This document shows positions 26,833 to 35,372 of a stretch of DNA of 44,200 nt, piece after piece. The position numbers and the translations under genes were made by a program. Source of the stretch: an uncultured Paracoccaceae bacterium (GTDB lineage Bacteria > Pseudomonadota > Alphaproteobacteria > Rhodobacterales > Rhodobacteraceae); assembly GCA_913062865.1 (NCBI GenBank), contig CAJXWO010000021.1, forward strand, positions 1 through 44,200, written 5' to 3'. Each line of letters opens with the position of its first letter. The first letter of the stretch is position 1. Under the pieces are notes generated by a model that made no database searches, was not told the origin of the DNA, and saw nothing but the letters and a program-made list of their open reading frames with translations.

Positions 26833-26937
26833 TCAGATGCTGGCGAAATCCGTGAAGATCGGTTTCTGGGGCGTTTCCTTTGCCGGCGCGGGCTTGGGCG
26901 CGGCCCCCTTGGTCTGGGGTGGTTTCTGCTGGCTCAT
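26833..26937 (-). CDS. Small Pro/Lys-rich ORF, 34 residues
   Basis: An ATG at 26937 with a perfect AGGAGG (26948-26943) five bases upstream opens a 34-codon frame ending in TGA at 26833-26835. The product starts MSQQKPPQTKGAAPKPAPAK and ends FTDFASI. It is rich in Pro, Lys and Ala, with no membrane helix and an aromatic C-terminal tail. I do not recognise it. It lies 41 bp before the TfoX-C gene on the same strand and probably shares its transcript. The strong ribosome binding site is the main support. Confidence 0.6.
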   Translation of the reverse strand: MSQQKPPQTKGAAPKPAPAKETPQKPIFTDFASI

Positions 26938-27053
26938 GGCGGCCTCCTGTGTCAGGTCGCATCATCGACCCGGTGTTATGGCAGCGTGAGAAAAGTGTTG
27001 CAGACACCTGGGTCAGGATCGGGGCGAAAGATCGGAAATTCAATGCCGTGCGC

Positions 27054-27067
27054 TTGATCCAGATCAG
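27054..27067. promoter_or_regulatory. FNR/FnrL box upstream of cydD
   Basis: TTGATCCAGATCAG matches the FNR consensus TTGAT-N4-ATCAA at 9 of 10 positions. Its centre lies about 45 bases before a possible -10-guided start near 27105, close to the -41.5 position typical for FNR activation. The cydD start follows at 27112 or 27136. Confidence 0.75.
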
Positions 27068-27111
27068 AGTGTGGCAATCCTCCCCGAAATAGGCATTCTG
27101 GCAGCATCTTT

Positions 27112-28806
27112 TTGAACGACGCGGACAGGACGAGTTTGGCAGAGGACAGCGGGCAGGCCGGCAGCGACCGGCTGACACGGATCGAACGGGCCGAGGCAAA
27201 GGCGTTGCGCACGGGCGGGCTCTTGTCCGTGCTGGCGGCGCTGTTGTGGGTGCCGCAGGCGGCGCTGGTGGCGGACCAGATCGCGGGGTGGGTCGGGGCA
27301 CACCCGGTCGCGCTGCCGCTTTGGCTGGCCGCGCTTTGCTTTGCCGGACTCGCGGCGGTGCGGGCCGCGCTCGAGCATCGGGGCGGGCGCATCCTGTTCT
27401 CTGCGGCCGATCGGGTCGTGGCGGGGCTGCGCGAAACGCTGACGGCGCGAGAAGGCCGCAGGGGCCGCTTTGCCCCCGGCGGGCGTGGGGCCGCCGAAAT
27501 CGCCGCGCTGGTCGCCGAGAAACTGCCGCTGCTCATCCCGGCGCTGACCCGCTACCGGCCCGCGCGGATGCGCGCCACGATCCTGCCGCTGGTGCTGATC
27601 GCGGTGGCGCTGCCCTTCAGCTGGGCGGTCGCAGTGATCTTTCTCGTCGCCGGGCCGCTGATCCCGGTTTTCATGGCCTTGGTGGGACTGGCCGCGAAAC
27701 AGGCCAGCGCCGAGCAGATGGAGGAGATCGGCACCCTGAACGGGATGCTCTCGGACCGCTTGTCGGCGCTGATCGACATCCGCGCGCTGGGGGCCGAGGC
27801 ACGCATGACCGAGGATTTCGCAACCCGGGCCGAGGCGCTGCGCGAACGCACCATGGCCGTGCTGCGGGTGGCGTTCCTGTCGTCGACCGTGCTTGAGCTT
27901 TTTTTGGCCATTGGGGTGGCGATGGTCGCGGTGTTCGTGGGCTTCTCGCTATTGGGCGAGCTGGGCTTCGGGGCTTGGGGCAACGGGTTGGGCGTGGGCG
28001 AGGGGGTGTTCCTGCTGATGCTGGCGCCCGACTTCTTCCAGCCGCTCAGAGACCTTTCTGCCGCCTGGCACGACCGCGCAGCGGCACAAAGCGTGGCCGA
28101 CGAGGTTGCGGAGGTCGAGGCAGATGAAAGCCCCGCGATCCTGGGCACGGGCGGCCGGGCCGACCCGTTGTCGGGGCCTGCCGCAATCACGCTGCAGGGC
28201 GTGGTGCTGCCCGGCGGCGTGGTGTTGCCCGACCGGGCCATCGCCCCGGGCACGCGGCTGGCCATATCCGGGCCCAGTGGGGCGGGCAAATCCACTGCGC
28301 TGGCCGTGCTGGCCGGGCTGATCGCGCCCCAGCGCGGCGAGATCACCGTGGCGGGCCAGCGGCTCGATGACGCGACCGCCGATGCGTGGCGCGCGCGCGT
28401 GGCCTGGCTGCCCCAGGTGCCGCATTTCCTGAATGCCACGCTGTGGGACAATCTGGGCCGCCCGGGCTTCGACGCGCTGGATCCCGCGCTCGAACAGGCC
28501 GCCGTGGCCGAGGTCGTGGCGGCCCTGCCGCGCGGCGCGCGCACCCGCCTGGGCGAGACCGGTGGCGGCGTGTCCGGGGGCGAGGCGCGGCGGCTGATGC
28601 TGGCGCGCGCGATCCTGGCGCGGCCCTCGGTGGTGCTGGCTGACGAGCCCACCGCCGATCTCGACCCCGAAACTGCCCGCGCGGTCACCGCGGGGTTGTT
28701 GCAACTGGCTGAGCAGGGCGTGACGCTGATCGTGGCGACCCATGATCCCGACCTCATGGCGCGGATGGACGACGTGCTGCCCCTGGCGCGGAGCGTGGCG
28801 GCATGA
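27112..28806 (+). CDS. cydD: Thiol reductant ABC exporter, CydD subunit
   Basis: This 564-residue protein fuses a six-helix exporter membrane domain (about 30-310) to an ATPase domain. Walker A GPSGAGKST lies near residues 387-395, signature VSGGEARRLML and Walker B VVLADEPTADLD follow. With CydC it exports glutathione/cysteine to the periplasm, which is needed to assemble cytochrome bd. The start is uncertain: the frame's first start codon is a TTG at 27112 without a clear ribosome binding site, while a TTG at 27136 has AGGACGAG before it. The stop overlaps cydC (ATGA). Confidence 0.9.
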   Translation: MNDADRTSLAEDSGQAGSDRLTRIERAEAKALRTGGLLSVLAALLWVPQAALVADQIAGWVGAHPVALPLWLAALCFAGLAAVRAALEHRGGRILFSAADRVVAGLRETLTAREGRRGRFAPGGRGAAEIAALVAEKLPLLIPALTRYRPARMRATILPLVLIAVALPFSWAVAVIFLVAGPLIPVFMALVGLAAKQASAEQMEEIGTLNGMLSDRLSALIDIRALGAEARMTEDFATRAEALRERTMAVLRVAFLSSTVLELFLAIGVAMVAVFVGFSLLGELGFGAWGNGLGVGEGVFLLMLAPDFFQPLRDLSAAWHDRAAAQSVADEVAEVEADESPAILGTGGRADPLSGPAAITLQGVVLPGGVVLPDRAIAPGTRLAISGPSGAGKSTALAVLAGLIAPQRGEITVAGQRLDDATADAWRARVAWLPQVPHFLNATLWDNLGRPGFDALDPALEQAAVAEVVAALPRGARTRLGETGGGVSGGEARRLMLARAILARPSVVLADEPTADLDPETARAVTAGLLQLAEQGVTLIVATHDPDLMARMDDVLPLARSVAA

Positions 28807-30464
28807 GGCGGCTCTGGACCATCTTCGCCCTGATCTGGCGGCAGGAACGCGCAGCCCTTTGGCGGGGCGCGCTTTTGTCGGTGGCGGTGCTTGCGGCGGG
28901 GGGCGCGCTTCTGGGCCTGTCGGGTTGGTTCATCACCGCCGCGGGCGCGGCTGGGCTTGCGGGCATCGGCATCGCCTTCGACGTCTTTCGGCCATCGGCC
29001 GGTGTGCGGCTTTTGGCGCTGGGGCGCACCGCCGCGCGATATGGCGAGCGCATCCTGACCCATGACGCCACGCTGCGCGCGCTGGCTGTCCTGCGCGTGC
29101 GGCTCTTGCAGGCGCAGGCCCGTCAGCCGCTGGGTCAGCTGGTGCGGTTGCGCAGTTCTATGGCTCTGAACCGGCTGACGGCGGATGTGGACGCGCTGGA
29201 CGGCATTTTGCTGCGGCTTGTGCTGCCCATCGGCGCGGGTCTTGTGACCCTGGCGCTGGCCTGGTCGCTTCTGGCCTGGCTGGTCGATCCGGCCATCGCG
29301 GCGGGCGTGGTGCTGGGCCTTGGCCTTGGCGGGGCAGGGGCGCTGTGGCGCGCGGCGCGGATCACCCGGCGTGACGCCGTCCTGGCCGAGCGTGCGACCC
29401 AGGCCCTGCGCACCCGCGTGATCGACCTGATCCGTGCGCGGGCCGATCTGGTCGTCTCGGGCCGCATGGCGGGTCAGCGGGCGCTGGTCGACACCGCCTG
29501 CGCGCGGGCCCATGGCGCTTTGCGCCGCCTTGACCGCGCCGACAGGGACACCGGCGCCGCCGTGTCGGTTGTCGTCGGAGCCGTGGCGGCAGCGGTGCTC
29601 TGGGCCGGGGGCAGCATGGCCGCGCAAGGTCTGATCGACCCGGCGGCCGCGGCGCTGGCCTTTTTCGCCGTTCTGGGCCTCTCCGAGGTCGTGATGCCGT
29701 TGCGCCGGGCAGGGGCAGAGCTGGGGCGGATGCGCGATGCCGCGGGCCGTGTCGTGCCTGCGCTGGAGACGGGGGCAGGCGGCCTGATGGCGATTCCCGC
29801 TCAAGACGCGGGCATGACCTCGCCCGCCGCACTGAACATAACGAACGTGACCTTCCGCCGCTCCGATGTGGCCGCGCCCGTGCTGGACAGTGTCTCTGTC
29901 TCTGTGGCCGCGGGCGAAACCGTGGCCCTGACCGGCGCCTCCGGATCGGGCAAAAGCACGCTTTTGTTCATCGTGGCTGGTCTGGAACGGCCAGAGGCGG
30001 GGAGCGTGACCCTTGGCGGGACCGCCCTTGCGGACCTGTCCGAAGAGAGCCTGCGGGCCCGGCTGGCCTTTCTGCCCCAGCGCAGCGCGCTGATCGGCGG
30101 GAGCGTTCTGGACAACCTCGCGCTGGCACGCGCCGACCTGACCGAGGACGCGGCATGGGATGTTCTGGACACGGTCGAGCTGGCCGACACCATCCGCGAC
30201 CGGGGCGGGCTGCACGCGCCGCTGGGCGACGGCGGAGAGGGGCTGTCGGGCGGCGAAAGCCGGCGTATGGCCCTGGCCCGGGTGATCCTGCGCCAGCCCG
30301 AGGTTCTGCTGCTCGATGAACCGACCGAAGGTTTGTCGGCCGACCAGGCCGCGCGAATCCTGTCCAATCTGCGCCGCGCGTTGCCCGATGCGGCGATTCT
30401 GACCGCGTCCCACCGCAGGGCCGAACGCGACTGGGCGGACCGGTTGATCGCCTTGCGCAAATAA
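28803..30464 (+). CDS. cydC: Thiol reductant ABC exporter, CydC subunit
   Basis: This 553-residue half-transporter partners CydD. Six membrane helices (about 20-310) precede an ATPase domain with Walker A GASGSGKST, signature LSGGESRRMALA and Walker B VLLLDEPTEGLS. The helix 1-2 region GLSGWFITAAGAAGLAG is typical of CydC. It overlaps cydD by 4 bases, so both subunits are made in coupled amounts. The gene ends 116 bp before cydA, with a separate FNR box between them. Confidence 0.92.
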   Translation: MRRLWTIFALIWRQERAALWRGALLSVAVLAAGGALLGLSGWFITAAGAAGLAGIGIAFDVFRPSAGVRLLALGRTAARYGERILTHDATLRALAVLRVRLLQAQARQPLGQLVRLRSSMALNRLTADVDALDGILLRLVLPIGAGLVTLALAWSLLAWLVDPAIAAGVVLGLGLGGAGALWRAARITRRDAVLAERATQALRTRVIDLIRARADLVVSGRMAGQRALVDTACARAHGALRRLDRADRDTGAAVSVVVGAVAAAVLWAGGSMAAQGLIDPAAAALAFFAVLGLSEVVMPLRRAGAELGRMRDAAGRVVPALETGAGGLMAIPAQDAGMTSPAALNITNVTFRRSDVAAPVLDSVSVSVAAGETVALTGASGSGKSTLLFIVAGLERPEAGSVTLGGTALADLSEESLRARLAFLPQRSALIGGSVLDNLALARADLTEDAAWDVLDTVELADTIRDRGGLHAPLGDGGEGLSGGESRRMALARVILRQPEVLLLDEPTEGLSADQAARILSNLRRALPDAAILTASHRRAERDWADRLIALRK

Positions 30465-30485
30465 AGCTGTATCTTCGATATAGCT
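30465..30485. repeat. Hairpin just after cydC
   Basis: AGCTGTATC (30465-30473) and GATATAGCT (30477-30485) form a 9-bp stem with one G-T wobble pair and a TTC loop. It starts directly after the cydC stop and ends two bases before the FNR box of cydA. It lacks a proper T-run. It may weaken readthrough, stabilise the cydDC mRNA, or bind a second regulator. Confidence 0.5.
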
Positions 30486-30487
30486 AT

Positions 30488-30501
30488 TTGACCCAGATCA
30501 A
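30488..30501. promoter_or_regulatory. FNR/FnrL box upstream of cydA
   Basis: TTGACCCAGATCAA matches the FNR consensus at 9 of 10 positions. It lies 79 bp before the cydA ATG. The same 14-mer occurs in reverse orientation upstream of the sulfide:quinone reductase gene (33606-33619). Confidence 0.8.
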
Positions 30502-30580
30502 GACGCGGAATCATACATTCCACTAACTGCACCTATCATACACCGGCGATATGCCTCGCCGGCAGAATGGAGATGCAGCT

Positions 30581-32194
30581 ATGGAACTCGATCTGGTTGA
30601 GCTGTCGCGCCTGCAATTCGCGATGACAGCCATGTACCATTTCCTCTTCGTGCCGCTGACGCTGGGCCTGTCGATCCTCGTCGCGATCATGGAGACGGTA
30701 TACGTGATGACGGGCCGCCCGATCTGGCGGCAGATGACCAAATTCTGGGGCACCCTGTTCGGGATCAACTTCGTGTTGGGCGTGGCCACCGGGATCACCA
30801 TGGAATTCCAGTTCGGCATGAACTGGAGCTATTACAGCCACTATGTGGGCGACATTTTCGGCGCGCCGCTGGCGGTCGAGGGCCTGATGGCCTTCTTCCT
30901 CGAAGCCACGTTCGTGGGCCTGTTCTTCTTCGGATGGGACAAGCTGTCGAAAGTGCAGCACATGGTCGTGGCCTGGCTGGTCGCCATCGGCTCGAACTTC
31001 TCTGCGCTGTGGATCCTTATCGCCAATGGCTGGATGCAGAACCCGGTGGGGGCCGAGTTCAACCCGATGACCATGCGCATGGAGATGACATCGTTCTTCG
31101 ACGTGGTCTTCAACGAGGTGGCGCAGGCCAAGTTCGTGCACACAGTGTCGGCAGGCTATGTCACCGCGTCGGTCTTCGTGCTGGGCGTGTCGGCCTGGTA
31201 TCTGCTGAAGGGCCGCCATATCGAGCTGGCCCGCCGGTCCATCGCCGTGGCCTCGGCCTTTGGTCTCGCCTCGGCCATTTCGGTCGTCATCCTGGGCGAC
31301 GAATCGGGCTATTCGGCCACCCACAGCCAGAAAATGAAGCTTGCCGCGATCGAGGCGATGTGGCGCACCGAACCCGCGCCCGCGTCCTTTACCCTGGTGG
31401 GCCTGCCCGACCAGGAGGCGCGCGAGACGCATTACGCCGTGCATATCCCGTGGGCCATGGGCCTGATCGGCACCCGCTCGCTCGACACCGACATTCCCGG
31501 CATCGCCGAACTGGTCGAGAATGCCGAGGCGCGCATCAAGTCTGGCATCATCGCCTATGACGCGCTGGTGCAGATCCGCGAGCTGAAGGAAGACTCGCCC
31601 GAGGAACTGGTTGCGCAATTCGAAGAGCACAGCGCCGATCTGGGCTTTGCCTTCCTGCTCAAACGCTATGTCGAGGATCCGCGCGACGCGACCGACCGGC
31701 AGATCGCGATTGCCGCCAATGACACCGTGCCCACGGTCTGGCCGCTGTTCTGGGCGTTCCGCATCATGGTGGCGCTTGGCTTCGGCTTCATCGCGACGAT
31801 GGCCTATTTCTTTTACCTGGCCTCGTTCCGCGGCATGCGCTTCCCGCGGCCCGCGCTGCACCTGGCGGTCTGGATGATCCCGGCACCGTGGATCGCGGCC
31901 GAGATGGGCTGGTTCGTGGCCGAGTTCGGCCGCCAGCCCTGGACCGTGGACGGCATCCTGCCCACGGCCATGTCGGCCAGCCACCTGAGCGTGACCGAGC
32001 TTTTGCTGACGCTGGCGGGCTTCGTCACCTTCTACACCGTCCTCTTCATCGTCGAGATGAGCCTGATGGTGAAATACATCCGCAAGGGACCCTATCAGGA
32101 CGTCGCCGAGACGGAGGCGTGGATCGAGCGCCACGAACACCGTCTGCGGACCCATGACGGCACGGGCCCCTTTGCCCAAACCCCTGCGGAGTAA
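30581..32194 (+). CDS. cydA: Cytochrome bd ubiquinol oxidase subunit I
   Basis: This 537-residue multi-helix subunit binds hemes b558, b595 and d and oxidises quinol. The heme ligand His is at residue 20 (MYHFLFVPLTLG), the second His is in FVHTVSAGYVT, and the GWFVAEFGRQPW block near the C-terminus is intact. The quinol-binding Q-loop region (GDESGYSATHSQKMKLAAIEAM and onward, read in two parts) follows the E. coli CydA pattern without a large deletion. It is thus a true bd-I-like CydA rather than a short-loop cyanide-insensitive CioA. The ATG at 30581 follows a GGAG; an upstream ATG at 30551 precedes the family start. Confidence 0.96.
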   Translation: MELDLVELSRLQFAMTAMYHFLFVPLTLGLSILVAIMETVYVMTGRPIWRQMTKFWGTLFGINFVLGVATGITMEFQFGMNWSYYSHYVGDIFGAPLAVEGLMAFFLEATFVGLFFFGWDKLSKVQHMVVAWLVAIGSNFSALWILIANGWMQNPVGAEFNPMTMRMEMTSFFDVVFNEVAQAKFVHTVSAGYVTASVFVLGVSAWYLLKGRHIELARRSIAVASAFGLASAISVVILGDESGYSATHSQKMKLAAIEAMWRTEPAPASFTLVGLPDQEARETHYAVHIPWAMGLIGTRSLDTDIPGIAELVENAEARIKSGIIAYDALVQIRELKEDSPEELVAQFEEHSADLGFAFLLKRYVEDPRDATDRQIAIAANDTVPTVWPLFWAFRIMVALGFGFIATMAYFFYLASFRGMRFPRPALHLAVWMIPAPWIAAEMGWFVAEFGRQPWTVDGILPTAMSASHLSVTELLLTLAGFVTFYTVLFIVEMSLMVKYIRKGPYQDVAETEAWIERHEHRLRTHDGTGPFAQTPAE

Positions 32195-32200
32195 CGGACC

Positions 32201-33364
32201 ATGACACTGTATGATCTGATCGAATACGACACGCTGCGTGTCATCTGGTGGGGCCTGTTGGGCGTCTTGCTCATCGGCTTCGCCCTGACCGACGGCTTCG
32301 ACATGGGGGTGGGCGCGCTTCTGCCCTTCGTCGCCAAGACCGACGTGGAGCGCCGCGTGGCCATCAACACCGTCGGCCCCGTGTGGGAAGGCAACCAGGT
32401 GTGGTTCATCCTGGGCGGCGGTGCGATCTTTGCCGCCTGGCCGCCGCTCTACGCGGTGAGCTTCTCGGGCTTTTACCTGGCGATGTTCGTAGTGCTTGCG
32501 GCCTTTATCGTGCGCCCGGTGGCGTTCAAGTACCGCTCCAAGCGCGACAGCCAATCTTGGCGCAACACCTGGGACTGGGCGCTGTTCGCGGGCGGGGCCG
32601 TGCCCGCGCTGATCTTCGGCGTGGCGGTGGGCAACGTGCTGCAAGGCGTGCCGTTCCACCTGACCGACGATCTGTTCTCGATCTACGAGGGCGGCGTGGC
32701 AGCCAAGTTCTTTGGCCTGCTCAATCCCTTCGCGCTTTTGGCCGGTGTTGTGTCCTTTGCCATGCTGGTGATGCACGGCGCGGCGTGGCTCACGCTCAAG
32801 GCCGAAGGGCCGGTACGGGACCGCGCCCGCCGCTTCGGCACCATCGCCGGTCTTGTGGCGCTGGTGGGCTATGTCCTGGCGGGCCTCTGGCTGGCGGTGG
32901 GGATCGAAGGCTATGCGCTGGCTGACAAGCCTGCACTCAACGGCCCGTCCAACCCGCTTCATAGCGAGGTTCTGAAGGGCGGCAGCTGGCTTCTGGCCTA
33001 TGCCGAGCGGCCGTGGATCGTCGTCGCCCCGATCATGGGGGTGATGGGCATCTTGCTGGCGGTTTCGGGCCTGCGCGCGAGTCGCGAAGTGGGCACGCTC
33101 TTGTGGTCCAAGATGGGCATCCTCGGCATCATCTCGTCCGTGGGCCTGACGATGTTCCCGTTCATTCTGCCCAGCTCGACCGATCCGCGCTCGTCGCTGA
33201 CGGTCTGGGACAGCTCGTCCTCGCATCTGACGCTCTTCGTGATGCTGGTGATGACCATCATCTTCATGCCCCTGATCCTGGCCTACACGGCCTGGGTCTA
33301 CAAAGTGCTCTGGGGCAAGGTGACCGAAGACGACGTCACCGGCAATTCCGATACCGTTTACTGA
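32201..33364 (+). CDS. cydB: Cytochrome bd ubiquinol oxidase subunit II
   Basis: This 387-residue integral membrane subunit pairs with CydA. It starts 6 bp after the cydA stop. Family motifs include FALTDGFDMGVGALLPF near the N-terminus, the GPVWEGNQVWFILGGGA block, and the C-terminal SSSHLTLFVMLVMT helix. Nine or so hydrophobic helices are visible and the length matches E. coli CydB. Confidence 0.96.
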   Translation: MTLYDLIEYDTLRVIWWGLLGVLLIGFALTDGFDMGVGALLPFVAKTDVERRVAINTVGPVWEGNQVWFILGGGAIFAAWPPLYAVSFSGFYLAMFVVLAAFIVRPVAFKYRSKRDSQSWRNTWDWALFAGGAVPALIFGVAVGNVLQGVPFHLTDDLFSIYEGGVAAKFFGLLNPFALLAGVVSFAMLVMHGAAWLTLKAEGPVRDRARRFGTIAGLVALVGYVLAGLWLAVGIEGYALADKPALNGPSNPLHSEVLKGGSWLLAYAERPWIVVAPIMGVMGILLAVSGLRASREVGTLLWSKMGILGIISSVGLTMFPFILPSSTDPRSSLTVWDSSSSHLTLFVMLVMTIIFMPLILAYTAWVYKVLWGKVTEDDVTGNSDTVY

Positions 33365-33378
33365 AAGGAGACCCAAAC

Positions 33379-33495
33379 ATGTGGTATTTCGCCTGGCTTC
33401 TGGGCCTTCCGCTGGCCGCCATGTTCGCCGTCGTCAACGCGATGTGGCTGGAAATGCAGGAAGACCGGAAACTGACCGAAAACGAAATCGACTGA
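33379..33495 (+). CDS. cydX: Cytochrome bd small subunit CydX
   Basis: This 38-residue protein begins MWYFAWLLGLPLAAMFAVVN, the conserved CydX/YbgT start, forming one membrane helix. A charged tail (EMQEDRKLTENEID) follows. CydX stabilises the hemes of cytochrome bd. An AAGGAG ribosome binding site lies ahead of the ATG at 33379, 14 bp after cydB. The longer open frame upstream is a shadow of cydB. Confidence 0.95.
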   Translation: MWYFAWLLGLPLAAMFAVVNAMWLEMQEDRKLTENEID

Positions 33496-33529
33496 GCGTG
33501 CAGCGTCCCGCACGACAGTTGACAGGAAG

Positions 33530-33557
33530 GGCCGGGGAGAGATCCCCGGCCTTTTTT
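33530..33557 (+). terminator. Rho-independent terminator of the cydABX operon
   Basis: GGCCGGGGA (33530-33538) pairs with TCCCCGGCC (33543-33551) around a GAGA loop and is followed by six T's (33552-33557). It separates the bd oxidase operon from the sulfide:quinone reductase cluster, so the latter needs its own promoter. Confidence 0.92.
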
Positions 33558-33605
33558 ATCGCGCCTGCGACAGTTTCGTAAAAAGCTGTATGTCACATGC
33601 CTTTT

Positions 33606-33619
33606 TTGATCTGGGTCAA
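33606..33619. promoter_or_regulatory. FNR/FnrL box upstream of the sulfide:quinone reductase gene
   Basis: TTGATCTGGGTCAA is the exact reverse complement of the box in front of cydA. It lies 52 bp before the ATG at 33672, downstream of the cydABX terminator. A weak TATGCC (33646-33651) could serve as -10, which would put the box about 45 bases upstream of the start of transcription. Confidence 0.75.
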
Positions 33620-33671
33620 AGAATACAATCGCACACACATTCAGGTATGCCGATGTTATCTGGAGGAACGC

Positions 33672-34991
33672 ATGAACAACTTTGACCATTTCGCGCCGAC
33701 GCGCCGCGGCTTTCTGGGCCTTGCGGGCGGTGCGGCGCTGATCGGCGCGGTGGGCCCGGACGCGGCCCGCGCGCAGGTCACGACATCCGCCCGCATCGTC
33801 ATCATCGGCTCGGGCGCGGCAGGGACCGCGTTGGCCAACCGTCTGGCCGACCGGCTGGACGGGGCCAAGATCATCGTGATCGACGGGCGCAAAGAGCACT
33901 GGTACCAGCCCGGCTTCACCCTGATCGCCGCGGGTCTCAAGCCTGCCGATTACTCGGTGAGCCAAACCACCGACTGGCTGCCGCGTGAGGCCGAGCTGGT
34001 GGCGGAATACGCCGCCGAGATCGACCCTGAAGGCAAGAAGGTCGTGACCGCCAGCGGCACCGAGGTGCCTTATGACTTCCTCGTCGTGGCCTCGGGCCTG
34101 ACGCTGAACTGGGACGGGATCGAGGGCTTCTCGCTCGATCTGGTGGGCAAGGAAGGCATCGGCGCCGTTTATGCCGGGCCGGATTATGCCGCCAAGACCT
34201 GGGCCGAGATGGACCGCTTCACCGACACCGGCGGGCAGGCGCTGTTCACCCGCCCGGCCACCGAGATGAAATGCGCGGGCGCGCCGCTGAAATACACCTT
34301 CCTGACCGACGATTATGCCCGCCAGAAAGGCAATCGCGGCAAGGTCGAGATCACCTATGCCGCCCATTCCAAGTCGCTCTTCGGTGTGCCCATCGTGAAC
34401 GAAAAGGTGCGCATGCTGTTTGCCGATCGCGGCGTGAACGTGGTGCATGACTATGTCATGAAGGCCATCGACCCGGGCAAGAAGATCGCGACCTTCTCCA
34501 CGCCCGAGGGCGATCAGGAGCTTCCCTATGACTTCACCAACGTGATCCCGCCGATGATCGCGCCCGAGGTGATCCGCAATTCGCCCCTGCCGTGGCAGGA
34601 GGGCAAATGGGTCGACCAGGGCTGGGTCGAGGTAGACAAGGAAACCTTGCGCCACACCCGCTACCCGGATGTGTTTGCCGTGGGCGACGTCGCCGGTGTG
34701 CCCAAGGGCAAGACCGCAGCCTCGGTCAAATGGCAGGTGCCCGTGGTCGAGGATCACATCGTGGCCCAGATCGCGGGCGATACCGCCGACACCACCTATA
34801 ACGGCTACACGTCCTGCCCGCTCATCACCCGCGTGGGCCGCGCCATGCTGATCGAGTTCGACTACAACAACGACCTCGTCCCCAGCTTCCCCGGCATGAT
34901 CGCCCCGCTGGAAGAGCTGTGGATCAGCTGGCTGATGAAAGAGGTCGCGCTGAAGGCCACCTATAACGCCATGCTGCGCGGCCGCGCGTAA
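33672..34991 (+). CDS. sqr: Type II sulfide:quinone oxidoreductase with Tat signal
   Basis: This 439-residue FAD enzyme starts with a Tat signal: TRRGFLGLAGG at 10-20, a hydrophobic stretch, and likely cleavage after ARA (34). The FAD-binding VIIGSGAAGTALA lies at 43-55. The only two cysteines are Cys201 in EMKCAGAPLKYTF and Cys382 in GYTSCPLITRVGR. These are the two redox cysteines of type II SQR (the mitochondrial SQOR class); the third cysteine of type I enzymes is absent. The C-terminus ends MLRGRA as in that class. It would oxidise sulfide at the membrane and pass electrons to quinone. A Tat signal places it in the periplasm, which is unusual. GGAGG precedes the ATG at 33672. Confidence 0.85.
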   Translation: MNNFDHFAPTRRGFLGLAGGAALIGAVGPDAARAQVTTSARIVIIGSGAAGTALANRLADRLDGAKIIVIDGRKEHWYQPGFTLIAAGLKPADYSVSQTTDWLPREAELVAEYAAEIDPEGKKVVTASGTEVPYDFLVVASGLTLNWDGIEGFSLDLVGKEGIGAVYAGPDYAAKTWAEMDRFTDTGGQALFTRPATEMKCAGAPLKYTFLTDDYARQKGNRGKVEITYAAHSKSLFGVPIVNEKVRMLFADRGVNVVHDYVMKAIDPGKKIATFSTPEGDQELPYDFTNVIPPMIAPEVIRNSPLPWQEGKWVDQGWVEVDKETLRHTRYPDVFAVGDVAGVPKGKTAASVKWQVPVVEDHIVAQIAGDTADTTYNGYTSCPLITRVGRAMLIEFDYNNDLVPSFPGMIAPLEELWISWLMKEVALKATYNAMLRGRA

Positions 34992-35006
34992 AGAGGAGAG
35001 AGACCG

Positions 35007-35372
35007 ATGAAAGAACTGACATTCGGCACCCTGATCGCGGTTTTCGAAGAGATCTTCGGCCGCGGCCTGTTCTGGGTGATGGTGGCCGTCGCGGCCGTGA
35101 TTACGCTGGGCTACCTCTACGTGCTCATCCGCGACCGTGAAGTCAGCTGGAAGAAATTCCTCTGGGCGCAGATTTCCATGCCCTTCGGCGCCATTGCGTC
35201 GGTCTGGTTCGTGCAGATGATGACGAATTCGGGCTTTCGCGATATCGGCGGGCCGATCGACGTGATCGTGCTGCTGATGGTGGCCGTGGCCGGCGCCGTG
35301 GGCATCGCGATCCTGACCTATACGGTCGAATCGCTGATCTGGCCCAAGCGCGACGAGACCCGCCATGGCTGA
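35007..35372 (+). CDS. Small three-helix membrane protein (DUF5368-like)
   Basis: This 121-residue protein has predicted helices at about 20-42, 52-72 and 83-105, with short charged loops (RDREVSWKK, NSGFRDIGG) between them. It resembles small Rhodobacterales proteins filed under DUF5368; I am not certain of that number. Function is unknown. It starts 15 bp after the sulfide:quinone reductase stop with an AGAGGAGAGA ribosome binding site, and overlaps the next gene by 8 bases. Tight spacing suggests it serves the same process, perhaps as a membrane anchor or partner. Confidence 0.7.
   Translation: MKELTFGTLIAVFEEIFGRGLFWVMVAVAAVITLGYLYVLIRDREVSWKKFLWAQISMPFGAIASVWFVQMMTNSGFRDIGGPIDVIVLLMVAVAGAVGIAILTYTVESLIWPKRDETRHG

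Noticed and set aside
27552-30413. Minus-strand open frame of over 900 codons opposite cydD and cydC
   Set aside because: It is an antisense shadow of two clear ABC transporter genes in GC-rich DNA; composition (His, Gln, Arg) is non-protein-like.
30536-33376. Minus-strand open frame of over 900 codons opposite cydA and cydB
   Set aside because: Same antisense shadow effect; the plus strand encodes unmistakable cytochrome bd subunits.
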